Positions 18,718 to 26,932 of a DNA stretch of 64,000 nt are shown piece by piece. Origin of the DNA: Bog-375 sp049698695 (GTDB lineage Bacteria; Acidobacteriota; Terriglobia; Bryobacterales; Bryobacteraceae); contig JBAVYH010000121.1 in assembly GCA_049698695.1 (NCBI GenBank), positions 1 through 64,000 of the forward strand, read 5' to 3'. The notes under the pieces were generated by a model. The model saw only the letters and a program-made list of their open reading frames with translations. It did not search any database and had not been told where the DNA came from. Within the stretch, counting starts at the first letter, position 1. Each line of letters opens with the position of its first letter. Made by a program: the position numbers and the translations under genes.

Positions 18718-20310
18718 TTGCAGATCTTGCTCTACAACCCTGACAACGGGGTCACGCAGAACTTCATGCCGCACCTCTGGATGTTCCTTCTGCAGGCGCT
18801 TACACCCAGCGGGCATGAAGTGGTTCTGATCGATGGCAATACGCAACCGATGAGCGACGCCGAGCTGGTTCAGTTCGTGCTCGAGCAGCGGATCGGACTG
18901 GTCGGAATCGGCGCCATGACCCGGATGATCGCGAAAGCGTACCGGGTGGCGGACGCGATCCGGGCGACCGGCATTCCGGTCGTCATGGGCGGACCGCACG
19001 TGACGGAGGTTCCGGAGGAAGCTCTCGGCCGGGATGGCGGACCGCGCCACGCGGACGCGCTGGCTCTGGGCGAAGCGGATGAAACCTGGCCGCGAATCGT
19101 GGCGGACGCGGCGCGGGGCGAACTCAAGGAGATCTATTCTCCGGTGGACGCGTTCGGGCAGGAACGCAAGCCGAGTTTGCTGGATTACCCGATGATTCCC
19201 TGGGACTCAATCGACCTGCGGCAGTTCAACCGGATTCCAGGCTTCTTTCGTCCCATCATGCGGCACTTCGGGTTTGAGTGGGAGACATTTCACATTATCC
19301 CGATTGAATCCGGACGCGGCTGTCCCTATGGATGCGAATTCTGCACGGTAACGGGTTTCTTTGGCGACTCGATCCGATTCCGCTCCAACCGCAGCATCGT
19401 GGAGGAGATGCTGAAGATCAAGGAGCGCGCGCGAAGCAGCAGCGGTAAGGCCGCCGTGTTCTTCGTCGACGACAATTTTGCGATCAACGCCAAGCGGACC
19501 AAGTCGCTTTTACGCGATATCATTGCGGCCGGCGCCCAACTGTCATGGGTGGGGCAGATCAGCGCAAACCTGTTAAAGGATGAAGAGCTGCTCGATCTGA
19601 TCGCCGCTTCGGGCGGGAAATGGATCTTCATCGGGATGGAGTCGCTCGATCCCGCCAATCTGGCCAGCGTCAACAAGAGCTTCAACAAGCCGGCGGATTA
19701 CGCCCGAGTGCTGGAGGCGCTGGCCCGGCGCCACGTCTATGCGATCACTTCGTTTATCTTCGGACTGGATAACGACGCTCCCGGAGTGGCAGAGCGTACG
19801 CTTGCCGAGATTCGTAAGTGGCCGCCGGGGCTGCCCGTGTTTGGACAGATCACTCCGTTTCCGGCTACTCCCTTGTATGACCGGCTGCTAAAGGAAGGAC
19901 GGCTGACGCGGCCGAAACACTGGCTTGAATTCGCTCCGTTCCGGATGGCGCACACGCCTCTGAAGATCACAATCTCCGAGGTGCAGGATGAGGTTACGTA
20001 CGCCTGGAAGAACTCTTACAGCCCGGCGGCAATCGAAGGCGCGCTGGAATCGATCGCGGATGAGCCGGCAGCGTACAAGATCAGCCATCTGATGTCGCGG
20101 CTATTCTTCCGCGGAATTTATTTCCAGCAGAAGGGGGCGTGGAGCTGGCTGAAACTGGCCGCGCGGAACCGGGGCGCAATCTATCGCGTGGTAAAGGACT
20201 CGCTGACGCGGTGGCACGGCGCCGAGTCGCCTGCCAACAGGCGAGACTTCAACGGTTCGTTGGAGCCATCTTTGATCGAGAACGCGCAGCCGGATAGCGG
20301 CGGCGACTGA
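18718..20310 (+). CDS. B12-binding-domain radical SAM protein
   Basis: A 530-residue protein with an N-terminal cobalamin-binding-like Rossmann domain (about 1-140, ending in VVMGGPHVTEVPEEAL) and a radical SAM core with the 4Fe-4S motif CPYGCEFC at about residues 202-209. The substrate is unknown; the family includes methylases acting on hopanoids, antibiotics and other unactivated carbons. The classic DxHxxG cobalamin motif is not evident. The start is a TTG at 18718 with no clear ribosome binding site; an extended -10-like TGGCATAGT sits 8 nt before it. It stands alone on the plus strand. Confidence 0.85.
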   Translation: MQILLYNPDNGVTQNFMPHLWMFLLQALTPSGHEVVLIDGNTQPMSDAELVQFVLEQRIGLVGIGAMTRMIAKAYRVADAIRATGIPVVMGGPHVTEVPEEALGRDGGPRHADALALGEADETWPRIVADAARGELKEIYSPVDAFGQERKPSLLDYPMIPWDSIDLRQFNRIPGFFRPIMRHFGFEWETFHIIPIESGRGCPYGCEFCTVTGFFGDSIRFRSNRSIVEEMLKIKERARSSSGKAAVFFVDDNFAINAKRTKSLLRDIIAAGAQLSWVGQISANLLKDEELLDLIAASGGKWIFIGMESLDPANLASVNKSFNKPADYARVLEALARRHVYAITSFIFGLDNDAPGVAERTLAEIRKWPPGLPVFGQITPFPATPLYDRLLKEGRLTRPKHWLEFAPFRMAHTPLKITISEVQDEVTYAWKNSYSPAAIEGALESIADEPAAYKISHLMSRLFFRGIYFQQKGAWSWLKLAARNRGAIYRVVKDSLTRWHGAESPANRRDFNGSLEPSLIENAQPDSGGD

Positions 20311-20363
20311 GCGCGGAGAGCCGGGCATGCACGCGCCCTACGGGTGCGAAACGGGCACCACGA

Positions 20364-22208
20364 TCACGAGAGAACCCGAGGGCCGCCGGCTGCCTCAAAA
20401 GCCGCTCGGGCTTGGGTCTCGCGGCTGAGGATCGCATCCAGGACATGCCTATAATCCGGCAGTCCGGCGAGCGGCCGCAGCCATGGATCGCGCTCTAAGG
20501 CAGTCGAGCAGAAGAAGCCTTCATCCACCAGATCGTGTATGGTCTGCAGAGCGTCCCCGTGCGCGCCGGCCCGGGCCAACTGCCGCGCCAGGTAGAACTT
20601 GATTTCCGGATCCCACGCCGGATGCACTGCGAGTGCCTGCCTGACAGTCTCAAGGCTCCGGGCGTGGTCGCCCTGGAGCGAGAAACGCAAGGAGTCGATC
20701 ATAGCCGGAAATTGTCCGCCGGGAGAACTGCGCCGGCTCAACAACGCGATGGCCTCAGCCTCCCGCCCGGCCGCGGCCAACGCCGCCAAATCCATATAGA
20801 AAAGAGCGCCCGGCGGGTACAGCTCAAGCGCGCGCTGGTAATCTCCCAGCAGGAAAAACGTATGAGCCACACTGGTCGTGATCCCCTGATCGAGACTGCG
20901 TGCCCGTTGGTGGGCCCGGATCGATTCCTCCAGGAGGCCGCAGTAACGGCAGGCCTGAACCAAGCCTCCGAACAATTCGGGATCGTTGGGATGCCGCTCC
21001 GCTTGCCCCAGCAGCCGCACCACGGCCGCCTGGGCGTGCCCTGAATCGGCCTCGATCGACGTGTAAAGATTGTGCGCGATGGGCAGGTCGGGACTCAGCG
21101 CGAATGCACGGTGAAAAGCCCACTGCGCCAATTCCAGGCTGGGCGGCCCCTCCTGGCCAAACTTTTCCAGGAACCGGCAACACCGTCCCAGGCGGGCCCA
21201 CGCCGGAGCGTAGTCCGGGTCTTCGTCAAGGCATTCACGGTACAGGTCCCGCGCCATCGCCACGTTCTCAAAAGTTCGCTGGCTCTGGACATGGTTGGCG
21301 CGCAGGTAGAATTCGTAGGCTCTCGCGGAAGCCGGCACATTGTGCGCCAAAACCCGCCGCTCGCGCTCGGTCAACCGCAGCATCAGCAATTCGACGATGC
21401 CGCGCACCAGGCTGTCCTGAACCTCGATCGCGTTATCGCGCCTGATCTGGCAGACGTAAGACCCGACCATGGTGCCGGTCGGTGCACTGATTAACTCCGC
21501 GCTGACCCGCAGTTGGTCGCCCTCACATAAGATGCTTCCTGCCAGCAGCATGTCTACGTCCGCTTCCCGTGCGATGTGCCTGGGATCCTGCCGGCCTTCC
21601 GCTAGCCGCGCGGCGAGCAGGCTGGAACGTACGGTGAGGGAGCGCAGTCCGGCCAGCGACGCCGAGATCGCCTCGGGCAGGCTGCGCCCGAGGAAAGCGA
21701 TGCGCTCGTCGCCGTTCATGATCGCAAACGGAAGCGCGATAAACCGGATGACCCGCTCCGGCGGCGTTTCCTGCGGCGAGGTCGAATTGGCAGCCGCCGG
21801 GCTCGAATTCCAGACACGTGTTACCGCAGGGAGGAAGCGATATCCCAGCTTCGGGACCGTCTGGATACAGGAGCCACTGGCCCCGGTCTCCTCCAGAACC
21901 TTGCGCAGGAGCGAGATCTTACTTGCCAGGCTGGCTTCTTCGACGAAGGTATCGGGCCACAACGCATTCATCAGGTCTTCTTTGAGCATCAGATGGCCGG
22001 GGTTGCGGACCAGCAGCAGCAATGTTTCGAAGGCTTTGGGCGGCAGGGGCAAGACCTGGTTGGCGCGGCGCAGAAGGCGTTCGCCGGGCACGAGCCGGAA
22101 CGGGCCGAAGGCATAAGCTTGGGGCTCCGCCGCCTCAGTGCGGGCTGTGGAACCCGGAGGGACGGCGGCTTGATCCGGCGAGTTCGGCGACGTCCGTTGC
22201 GGTTTCAT
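20364..22208 (-). CDS. winged-helix (OmpR/CadC-type) regulator with TPR-like domain
   Basis: A 614-residue cytosolic regulator. An N-terminal OmpR-type winged helix (about 30-130; FGPFRLVPGERLLRR, the LWPDTFVEEASL turn and TVPKLGYRFL wing) is followed by an adenylate-cyclase-associated/TolB-like domain (about 150-300) and tetratricopeptide-like helices to the C-terminus. No membrane helix is seen, unlike CadC or ToxR. The ATG at 22208 is preceded by an alternative TTG. Three 11-bp-spaced direct repeats overlap the start region, as expected for a tandem winged-helix operator, so autoregulation and control of the divergent secreted-protein gene are likely. Confidence 0.82.
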   Translation of the reverse strand: MKPQRTSPNSPDQAAVPPGSTARTEAAEPQAYAFGPFRLVPGERLLRRANQVLPLPPKAFETLLLLVRNPGHLMLKEDLMNALWPDTFVEEASLASKISLLRKVLEETGASGSCIQTVPKLGYRFLPAVTRVWNSSPAAANSTSPQETPPERVIRFIALPFAIMNGDERIAFLGRSLPEAISASLAGLRSLTVRSSLLAARLAEGRQDPRHIAREADVDMLLAGSILCEGDQLRVSAELISAPTGTMVGSYVCQIRRDNAIEVQDSLVRGIVELLMLRLTERERRVLAHNVPASARAYEFYLRANHVQSQRTFENVAMARDLYRECLDEDPDYAPAWARLGRCCRFLEKFGQEGPPSLELAQWAFHRAFALSPDLPIAHNLYTSIEADSGHAQAAVVRLLGQAERHPNDPELFGGLVQACRYCGLLEESIRAHQRARSLDQGITTSVAHTFFLLGDYQRALELYPPGALFYMDLAALAAAGREAEAIALLSRRSSPGGQFPAMIDSLRFSLQGDHARSLETVRQALAVHPAWDPEIKFYLARQLARAGAHGDALQTIHDLVDEGFFCSTALERDPWLRPLAGLPDYRHVLDAILSRETQARAAFEAAGGPRVLS

Positions 22209-22234
22209 CAAGAAACCATCAAGTTTCCGTCAAG
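22205..22234. promoter_or_regulatory. tandem direct-repeat operator candidate
   Basis: TCATCAAG, CCATCAAG and CCGTCAAG start at 22205, 22216 and 22227, an exact 11-bp period (one helical turn). Tandem direct repeats at this spacing are the usual targets of OmpR-type winged-helix proteins. They lie between the regulator gene and the divergent gene at 22340. Confidence 0.65.
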
Positions 22235-22339
22235 ACTTCTCCGGCCCGGGCCGGTGATACTGTTCCCGTACTGGTCCGGCCTGAAAACGGAGTTTCAGGT
22301 CCTGATCTATACAAATTTTAGCGTAAACGGAGGATAGAT

Positions 22340-23026
22340 ATGAGATTCGCAACGTTAGCACTGCTGGGATTCCTGCTGCTGGGATCTCTCGCTCCCTTGA
22401 ACGCCGGCGAGCCAGCCGGCGCGTCCCAGGTTGCCATCGGCTTTTCGGGGGGGTCGACCTGGCTCCCGGATTATTCAGGCGGCACCTGCATGTGGTACCT
22501 GCCGTTGGTTGCAGGATACACCGTTTTCAATGCTGACGGCAGCTATAGCCCGGCATTGTTCTACCTGCCGGGTCCCACCAATGCGCCGAGCATGCAAAAT
22601 GCTTACCTTCTCTGGGTCTCGGATTTCCAGGCGCAGTATATGGACGACCCAAGCAAAAATAAGTTTATCCGCGTGCAGGCACCGGCTGGAACGGCCACCA
22701 TCTATTACAGCGCGACCCCGTTGGCGCGGGATCTAACGGACCCCATCCACAATAATCGGACTACTTGGGGCACGCCCGTAGCAACTTTTGTCAGAACTGC
22801 CGGAATGCTCTATACGACCGACGGATTCGCGTCAGACACGTTCATCTTCTCAGCCACGCTGACGTCGTTCAAGACGTTTACGTTGAATGGAAAACAGTTC
22901 AATTTCAAGAAACTGATCCCGAACGGCATGACCTGCCACGAGGCCGGCCTTAACGGCAGCACGACAGAAATCGGCAACTGCGTCGCGATCGGCGGTGGCA
23001 GCACGCTGCTCCTGACGGTTCAATAG
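22340..23026 (+). CDS. unknown secreted protein under the winged-helix operator
   Basis: A 228-residue protein with a clear signal peptide (LALLGFLLLGSLAPLNAG) and a mature domain rich in aromatic and small residues; cysteines occur at only a few positions (around GGTCMWY, MTCHEA, GNCVAI). No family is recognised. A good GGAGG lies about 7 nt before the ATG. The gene is divergent from the winged-helix/TPR regulator and separated by the direct-repeat operator, so it is a likely target of that regulator. Confidence 0.7.
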   Translation: MRFATLALLGFLLLGSLAPLNAGEPAGASQVAIGFSGGSTWLPDYSGGTCMWYLPLVAGYTVFNADGSYSPALFYLPGPTNAPSMQNAYLLWVSDFQAQYMDDPSKNKFIRVQAPAGTATIYYSATPLARDLTDPIHNNRTTWGTPVATFVRTAGMLYTTDGFASDTFIFSATLTSFKTFTLNGKQFNFKKLIPNGMTCHEAGLNGSTTEIGNCVAIGGGSTLLLTVQ

Positions 23027-23308
23027 CGCGCTAAACCAATTGGGAAGCGGCACGAAGACACTTTGGTCTTGAGGGATGGGTCAGAAGTATAAGTTACGTT
23101 GCGGGGTGGCCGGGGCTTCGCGCACTTTCGCCGTGCGTTTCGGCCACCCGATGGTTTGAGCGGTAACGTCGTTGCTGTTAGCCCAATGGATGGCGGACAA
23201 GATCAGGCCAATTCGTTCGTTGTCTTCGACGCCGGCACCCCAGCCTGAAAGCCTACATTGGCAGGGCCCGGCTTCATCACGTGATTCGACGGCCGGGGGG
23301 AGACCAAC
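23027..23308. other. intergenic stretch with nested hairpin, no gene seen
   Basis: About 280 bp between two secreted-protein genes. It holds the nested hairpin at 23104-23149. The rest has open frames on the minus strand but none with a credible start, composition or family match. Confidence 0.5.
23104..23149. repeat. nested two-stem hairpin
   Basis: Outer arms GGGTGGCCG (23104-23112) and CGGCCACCC (23141-23149) are perfectly complementary, and an inner stem CGCAC/GTGCG (23121-23125 with 23133-23137) sits in the loop. No T-tract follows. It could be a terminator-like structure for the gene ending at 23026 or a folded recombination or repeat element. Confidence 0.45.
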
Positions 23309-23878
23309 ATGAAAGCCATCCGTTCGATTGTTTCGGCGGGGCTCCTTGCAGCCGCAGTCTTGTCTGCTCGCGGCGAAGAACCGACCCCTGCACTCGCGGG
23401 AGCTCGAACCGCCTGCGGTCTGCTGTCGAGGCGGACCGTTGAGGAGGCCTCCGGGGTTCGGGTTGCGGAAGGCGTGCCGCAGCTGAGTTTCGGGAGCGTT
23501 ACGAGTTGTTCGTTCGAGGAAGAACACGGCGGCCGGGTGATGATTCTGGCCCGATCGGCTCCAGCCAGCGATTGGGCGAATGAACAGGTCGCCAGAATGA
23601 TCCGAGGGGTCACCCTCGGAACCTATCGCGAAGTATCTGGAATCGGCGAGCGGGCGTTCGTCTACACCATTCGCGGGTCGGGCGCCGTCTTGTGCATTTT
23701 TGGAACCCAGTACTATTTGCAGATTTCGCTTTTTCGGATGGGAGAAGAACCCCAAATCATGGCAGTCCTGGCGAAGTTGGCGGCAAGTGCGCTCGCGCGC
23801 CAGAGTGACACTGCACAAACAAAACTGCTTCGCCCGGTTGGCAGGTCGGGTACCTGTCCCACTAGACCAGGACGGTGA
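23309..23878 (+). CDS. small secreted protein, unknown
   Basis: A 189-residue protein with a signal peptide (about 1-22) and a mature domain starting ACGLLSRRTVEEASG, with a paired cysteine (SCSFEEE). The layout resembles small lipoprotein/exported families of the DUF3558 sort, but the match is not certain. A GGGGGGAG ribosome binding site precedes the ATG. Its last residues are encoded by a palindromic repeat and overlap tail-to-tail by 17 nt with mqnE. Confidence 0.65.
   Translation: MKAIRSIVSAGLLAAAVLSARGEEPTPALAGARTACGLLSRRTVEEASGVRVAEGVPQLSFGSVTSCSFEEEHGGRVMILARSAPASDWANEQVARMIRGVTLGTYREVSGIGERAFVYTIRGSGAVLCIFGTQYYLQISLFRMGEEPQIMAVLAKLAASALARQSDTAQTKLLRPVGRSGTCPTRPGR
23836..23862 (-). 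repeat. palindromic repeat, copy C, at the mqnE stop codon
   Basis: On the minus strand the mqnE TAG stop runs straight into TGGGACAGGTACCCGACC, a degraded member of the GTGGGRCAGG palindrome family. It also forms the C-terminal codons of the convergent secreted protein. Only the first palindrome of the bipartite unit is present. Confidence 0.6.
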
Positions 23879-24980
23879 AGGCGGTTTCGGTGCGCTCGAC
23901 GGGGCGGTAGAGGGTGTCGCGTTCGACCGGGGTGCGGCCGGCTTTGCGGATGAGTTGGAGAAGTTCGGCGCGGCGCAGGCCCTGGCTGGTGGTGGCGCCG
24001 GCGTCGTGGTAGATGCGCTCTTCGACGATGGTGCCGTCCATATCGTCGGCGCCGAAGCGGAGGGCGATCTGCGCCATGCGCGGAGTCATCATCACCCAAT
24101 AGGCCTTGATGTGGGGGATGTTGTCGAGCATCAGGCGCGCCACCGCGATGTTGCGGATGTCGGCGAAGCCGGTGGTCTTGGGGATGTGCTGGAGCGGCGT
24201 ATTGTCGGGGTGGAAGGCCAGCGGGATAAAGGTGACGAAGCCGCCGGTTTCCTGCTGCAGCGCGCGCAGCTTGACCAGGTGATCGACGCGGTCTTCGTCG
24301 TTCTCGATGTGGCCGTAGAGCATGGTGCAATTGGAGCGCAGGCCAAGCTGATGCGCGGCGCGCGCGGTTTCGAGCCATTCTGCGCCATCGATCTTGTGAT
24401 CGCAGATGATGCGGCGCACGCGCTCGTCGAAGATCTCGGCGCCGCCTCCGGGCATCGAATCCATGCCGGCATTGCGGAGGCGCTCCAGCGTCTCGCGGAC
24501 GCCGATTTTCGTGCGGCGCGCCAGGTATGCGATCTCAACCATGGTGAACGCCTTGAGATGAACGCGGGGGAAGCGCATCTTGAGACCGCGCAACATCTCG
24601 CAATACCAATCGAGGGTCAACTCGGGATGCAAGCCGCCGACGATGTGAAACTCGGTGACCGCCTCGGTGTAACCTTCGCCCGCGCGCTGCCAGACTTCTT
24701 CGAGCGACATGGTGTAGGCTTTGGGATCGCGCACGCGCTTGCCGAAGGCGCAGAGGCGGCAACTGGCGACGCAGACATCGGTCGGATTGATATGGCGGTT
24801 AACGTTGAAATACGTGGTGTCGCCGTGCAGGCGCTCGCGGACCAGGTTGGCCATGTAGCCGACGGCGAGGATGTCGTCGGTGCGGTAGAGAGTAACGCCG
24901 TCCTCGAAAGACAGCCGTTCGCCGGCTTCGACTTTTTGACGAATCGGGTTGAGATGCGTGTCTTCGAAGAGGACTTGCAT
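23862..24980 (-). CDS. mqnE: MqnE-type aminofutalosine synthase (radical SAM)
   Basis: Radical SAM enzyme of the futalosine menaquinone pathway. The 4Fe-4S motif CVASCRLC at about residues 70-77, then EFHIVGGLHPEL, DSMPGGGAEIF, TMLYGHIE, GGFVTFIPLAFHP and NIPHIKAYW are the MqnE signature; MqnC and CofG lack this combination. ATG 24980 is used, 4 nt after the stop of the prenyltransferase gene; a GTG at 24992 overlapping that stop is equally possible. Coupling with a UbiA-type gene supports a menaquinone role. The other mqn genes are not in the window. Confidence 0.9.
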   Translation of the reverse strand: MQVLFEDTHLNPIRQKVEAGERLSFEDGVTLYRTDDILAVGYMANLVRERLHGDTTYFNVNRHINPTDVCVASCRLCAFGKRVRDPKAYTMSLEEVWQRAGEGYTEAVTEFHIVGGLHPELTLDWYCEMLRGLKMRFPRVHLKAFTMVEIAYLARRTKIGVRETLERLRNAGMDSMPGGGAEIFDERVRRIICDHKIDGAEWLETARAAHQLGLRSNCTMLYGHIENDEDRVDHLVKLRALQQETGGFVTFIPLAFHPDNTPLQHIPKTTGFADIRNIAVARLMLDNIPHIKAYWVMMTPRMAQIALRFGADDMDGTIVEERIYHDAGATTSQGLRRAELLQLIRKAGRTPVERDTLYRPVERTETAFTVLV

Positions 24981-24984
24981 GTGA

Positions 24985-25914
24985 TCAAACACCCGAATGA
25001 TGCAGGAAAATATCAGCGGCCCAGAATATAAAGAATAACACGCTCACCCAGCCGTTCATGGTGAAGAAGGCGGCGTCGACGCGCGACAAATCGTGGGCGT
25101 GGACAAGGCTGTGCTCGTAGATCAGCAGGGCCGCGACGGCGCCAACGCCGGCCAGAGCCAAGGCGCCGAGCGACAGCGCGTGGACCAGCGCCAGCAGGCA
25201 GGCGACCATCAGCAGGTGCAGGAAGCGCGAGACCCAGAGCGCGCCGGAGATGCCGAGAAGACGGGGAACGCTGGAGAGCGCTTCGGCGCAATCGAATTCG
25301 TAATCCTGGCAGGCGTAGATGACGTCGAAGCCGGCGGTCCAGAAAGTGACGGCGGCGGTGAGCCACAGAATACGCGGATCGAGCGAACCGGCCACGGCGA
25401 TCCAGGCGGCCGCGGGAGCGATGCCGAGCGAGAAGCCGAGCACCAGGTGAGAGAACGACGTGAAGCGCTTGGTGAAGGAATAGCAGAAGACGACGGCCAG
25501 AGCCAGCGGAGCCAGGTGCAGGCAGAGCGGGTTGAGGCGGCCGGCGGCAAACAGGAAGACGGCCGAGGAAACGGCGACGAACCCCCAGGCGAAGCTGCGG
25601 GACAGCAGGCCGGTTGGCAGATGGCGCATGTGGGTGCGCGGGTTGCGCGCGTCCAGATCGGCATCCACCAGGCGGTTGAAGGCCATGGCGGCGGAGCGCG
25701 CGGCCACCATGGCGACCACGATCCAGACCAGGGTCACGGCGGCCGAGCGCACGTGAAATCCCTCTTCGCGGAACGCCAGCAACGCGCCGGTGAGGGCGAA
25801 CGGCAGAGCGAAGACGGAATGCTCGAACTTGATCATTTCGAGCGTCAGGCGCAAGCGCTTGAGGAGTTGGAAGAACGCTCGCGGACGGGCCGGCCTGGCA
25901 AGAGTCTGCGACAT
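24985..25914 (-). CDS. UbiA-family prenyltransferase (MqnP-like)
   Basis: A 309-residue polytopic membrane protein with the two Asp-rich prenyl-diphosphate motifs, NRLVDADLDARNPRT (about 82-96) and the DYEFDCAEALSS region (about 206). In menaquinone synthesis this family prenylates the naphthoate ring; here it is followed directly by mqnE, so the substrate is probably 1,4-dihydroxy-6-naphthoate. UbiA itself and other aromatic acceptors are alternatives. The ATG at 25914 gives a short basic N-terminus before the first helix. Confidence 0.88.
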   Translation of the reverse strand: MSQTLARPARPRAFFQLLKRLRLTLEMIKFEHSVFALPFALTGALLAFREEGFHVRSAAVTLVWIVVAMVAARSAAMAFNRLVDADLDARNPRTHMRHLPTGLLSRSFAWGFVAVSSAVFLFAAGRLNPLCLHLAPLALAVVFCYSFTKRFTSFSHLVLGFSLGIAPAAAWIAVAGSLDPRILWLTAAVTFWTAGFDVIYACQDYEFDCAEALSSVPRLLGISGALWVSRFLHLLMVACLLALVHALSLGALALAGVGAVAALLIYEHSLVHAHDLSRVDAAFFTMNGWVSVLFFIFWAADIFLHHSGV

Positions 25915-26006
25915 GAAAGTGGAGCTTTCGTAGGAGGCTCTTCGGCCTCGTTCCGGGGCTTCTTCAAACCGCCCCTCCATGGCTTGCGAAGCTTGCGAAA
26001 AAGACG

Positions 26007-26045
26007 CGCCCGCAAGCGGGCGCCGGCAGGCTAGTACCTGCCCCA
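26007..26045 (-). repeat. bipartite palindromic repeat, copy B
   Basis: CGCCCGCAAGCGGGCG (26007-26022) next to GGCAGGCTAGTACCTGCC (26025-26042), the same pairing and spacing as copy A. It lies between the divergent prenyltransferase and PP2C genes. Confidence 0.8.
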
Positions 26046-26166
26046 ACGGGCTTTGCAAGTATTTTACCGCCGCGCCGCCGGGTTTGGGTACAATGATCCA
26101 TTGCCGGCTCCCGAGTGGGTCCGCCAGAGCGTGGCGACACGGGTTTTCGGCCGGGAAAGCGTCGCT

Positions 26167-26889
26167 ATGCTTGAAGTGTGCGCCATGTCGGACCAGGGCT
26201 GTGTCCGCGGAAACAATGAGGACTATTACCAGGTGGAGGCCGAGCTGGGCCTGTATGTCCTGGCGGATGGGATGGGCGGAGCCAAGGCGGGTGAGCACGC
26301 ATCGCGGCTGGCGGTGGAGACGGTGGTGGAGATCGTGCGGTCGGCCATCTTCCGCGATTCGCAGGCATTGCTGCGCGGGATGGAAGAGGCCAACCAGCGC
26401 GTGCTGGCCGCGGCCCGCTCCGATAGCAGCCTGGAAGGGATGGGCACGACGCTGGTGGCCGCACTCGAAACCGGCGCCGGGCTGGACATCGCCAGCGTGG
26501 GCGACAGCCGGGCGTACATGCTGGACGCGAGCGGTCTGCACGCCATCACCGACGACCAGACATGGGTTAACGAAGTGGGCCGGCCGCTGGGCCTCAACGA
26601 AGAGAGCCTGCGTAACCATCCGATGCGTCACGTGCTGACGATGGCGATTGGGGCGACCGCGCCGCTCACCGTCAACTACTACTCGGTGACGCTCGAAACG
26701 GGATCGTTGGTTCTGATCTGCAGCGACGGGTTGCACGGCGTAGTGGATGCGAGCCAGTTGCAGCGGATCCTCGAGGGCGGGCGGGATGGCGCGCAACTGG
26801 AAGAAATCTGCCGTCAATTGATCGAGGCCGCCAAAGAGGCCGGAGGCCCCGACAACGTGACCGTGATTCTGATGAGAAAAGCCGCCTGA
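26167..26889 (+). CDS. PP2C-type serine/threonine phosphatase
   Basis: A 240-residue soluble phosphatase with all metal-binding motifs: GCVRGNNEDYY, LADGMGGAKAG, GDSRAY, CSDGLHGVVD and GGPDNVTVI. It should dephosphorylate Ser/Thr-phosphorylated proteins; no partner kinase is visible. The ATG at 26167 gives the usual LEVCAMSDQG N-terminus. A TTG at 26101 is in frame and has TACAAT exactly 6 nt upstream, so a leaderless longer form (262 residues) is possible. Confidence 0.9.
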   Translation: MLEVCAMSDQGCVRGNNEDYYQVEAELGLYVLADGMGGAKAGEHASRLAVETVVEIVRSAIFRDSQALLRGMEEANQRVLAAARSDSSLEGMGTTLVAALETGAGLDIASVGDSRAYMLDASGLHAITDDQTWVNEVGRPLGLNEESLRNHPMRHVLTMAIGATAPLTVNYYSVTLETGSLVLICSDGLHGVVDASQLQRILEGGRDGAQLEEICRQLIEAAKEAGGPDNVTVILMRKAA

Positions 26890-26901
26890 CGGATTCACCA
26901 T

Positions 26902-26928
26902 CTAGACACAGGTGAAGTAGGTGTCTAG
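26902..26928. repeat. inverted repeat between PP2C gene and secreted Ig-like gene
   Basis: CTAGACAC and GTGTCTAG form an 8-bp perfect stem with an 11-nt loop directly after the PP2C stop and just before the ATG of the next gene. No T-tract follows. It could be a weak terminator or an operator. Confidence 0.45.
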
Positions 26929-26932
26929 TGGG

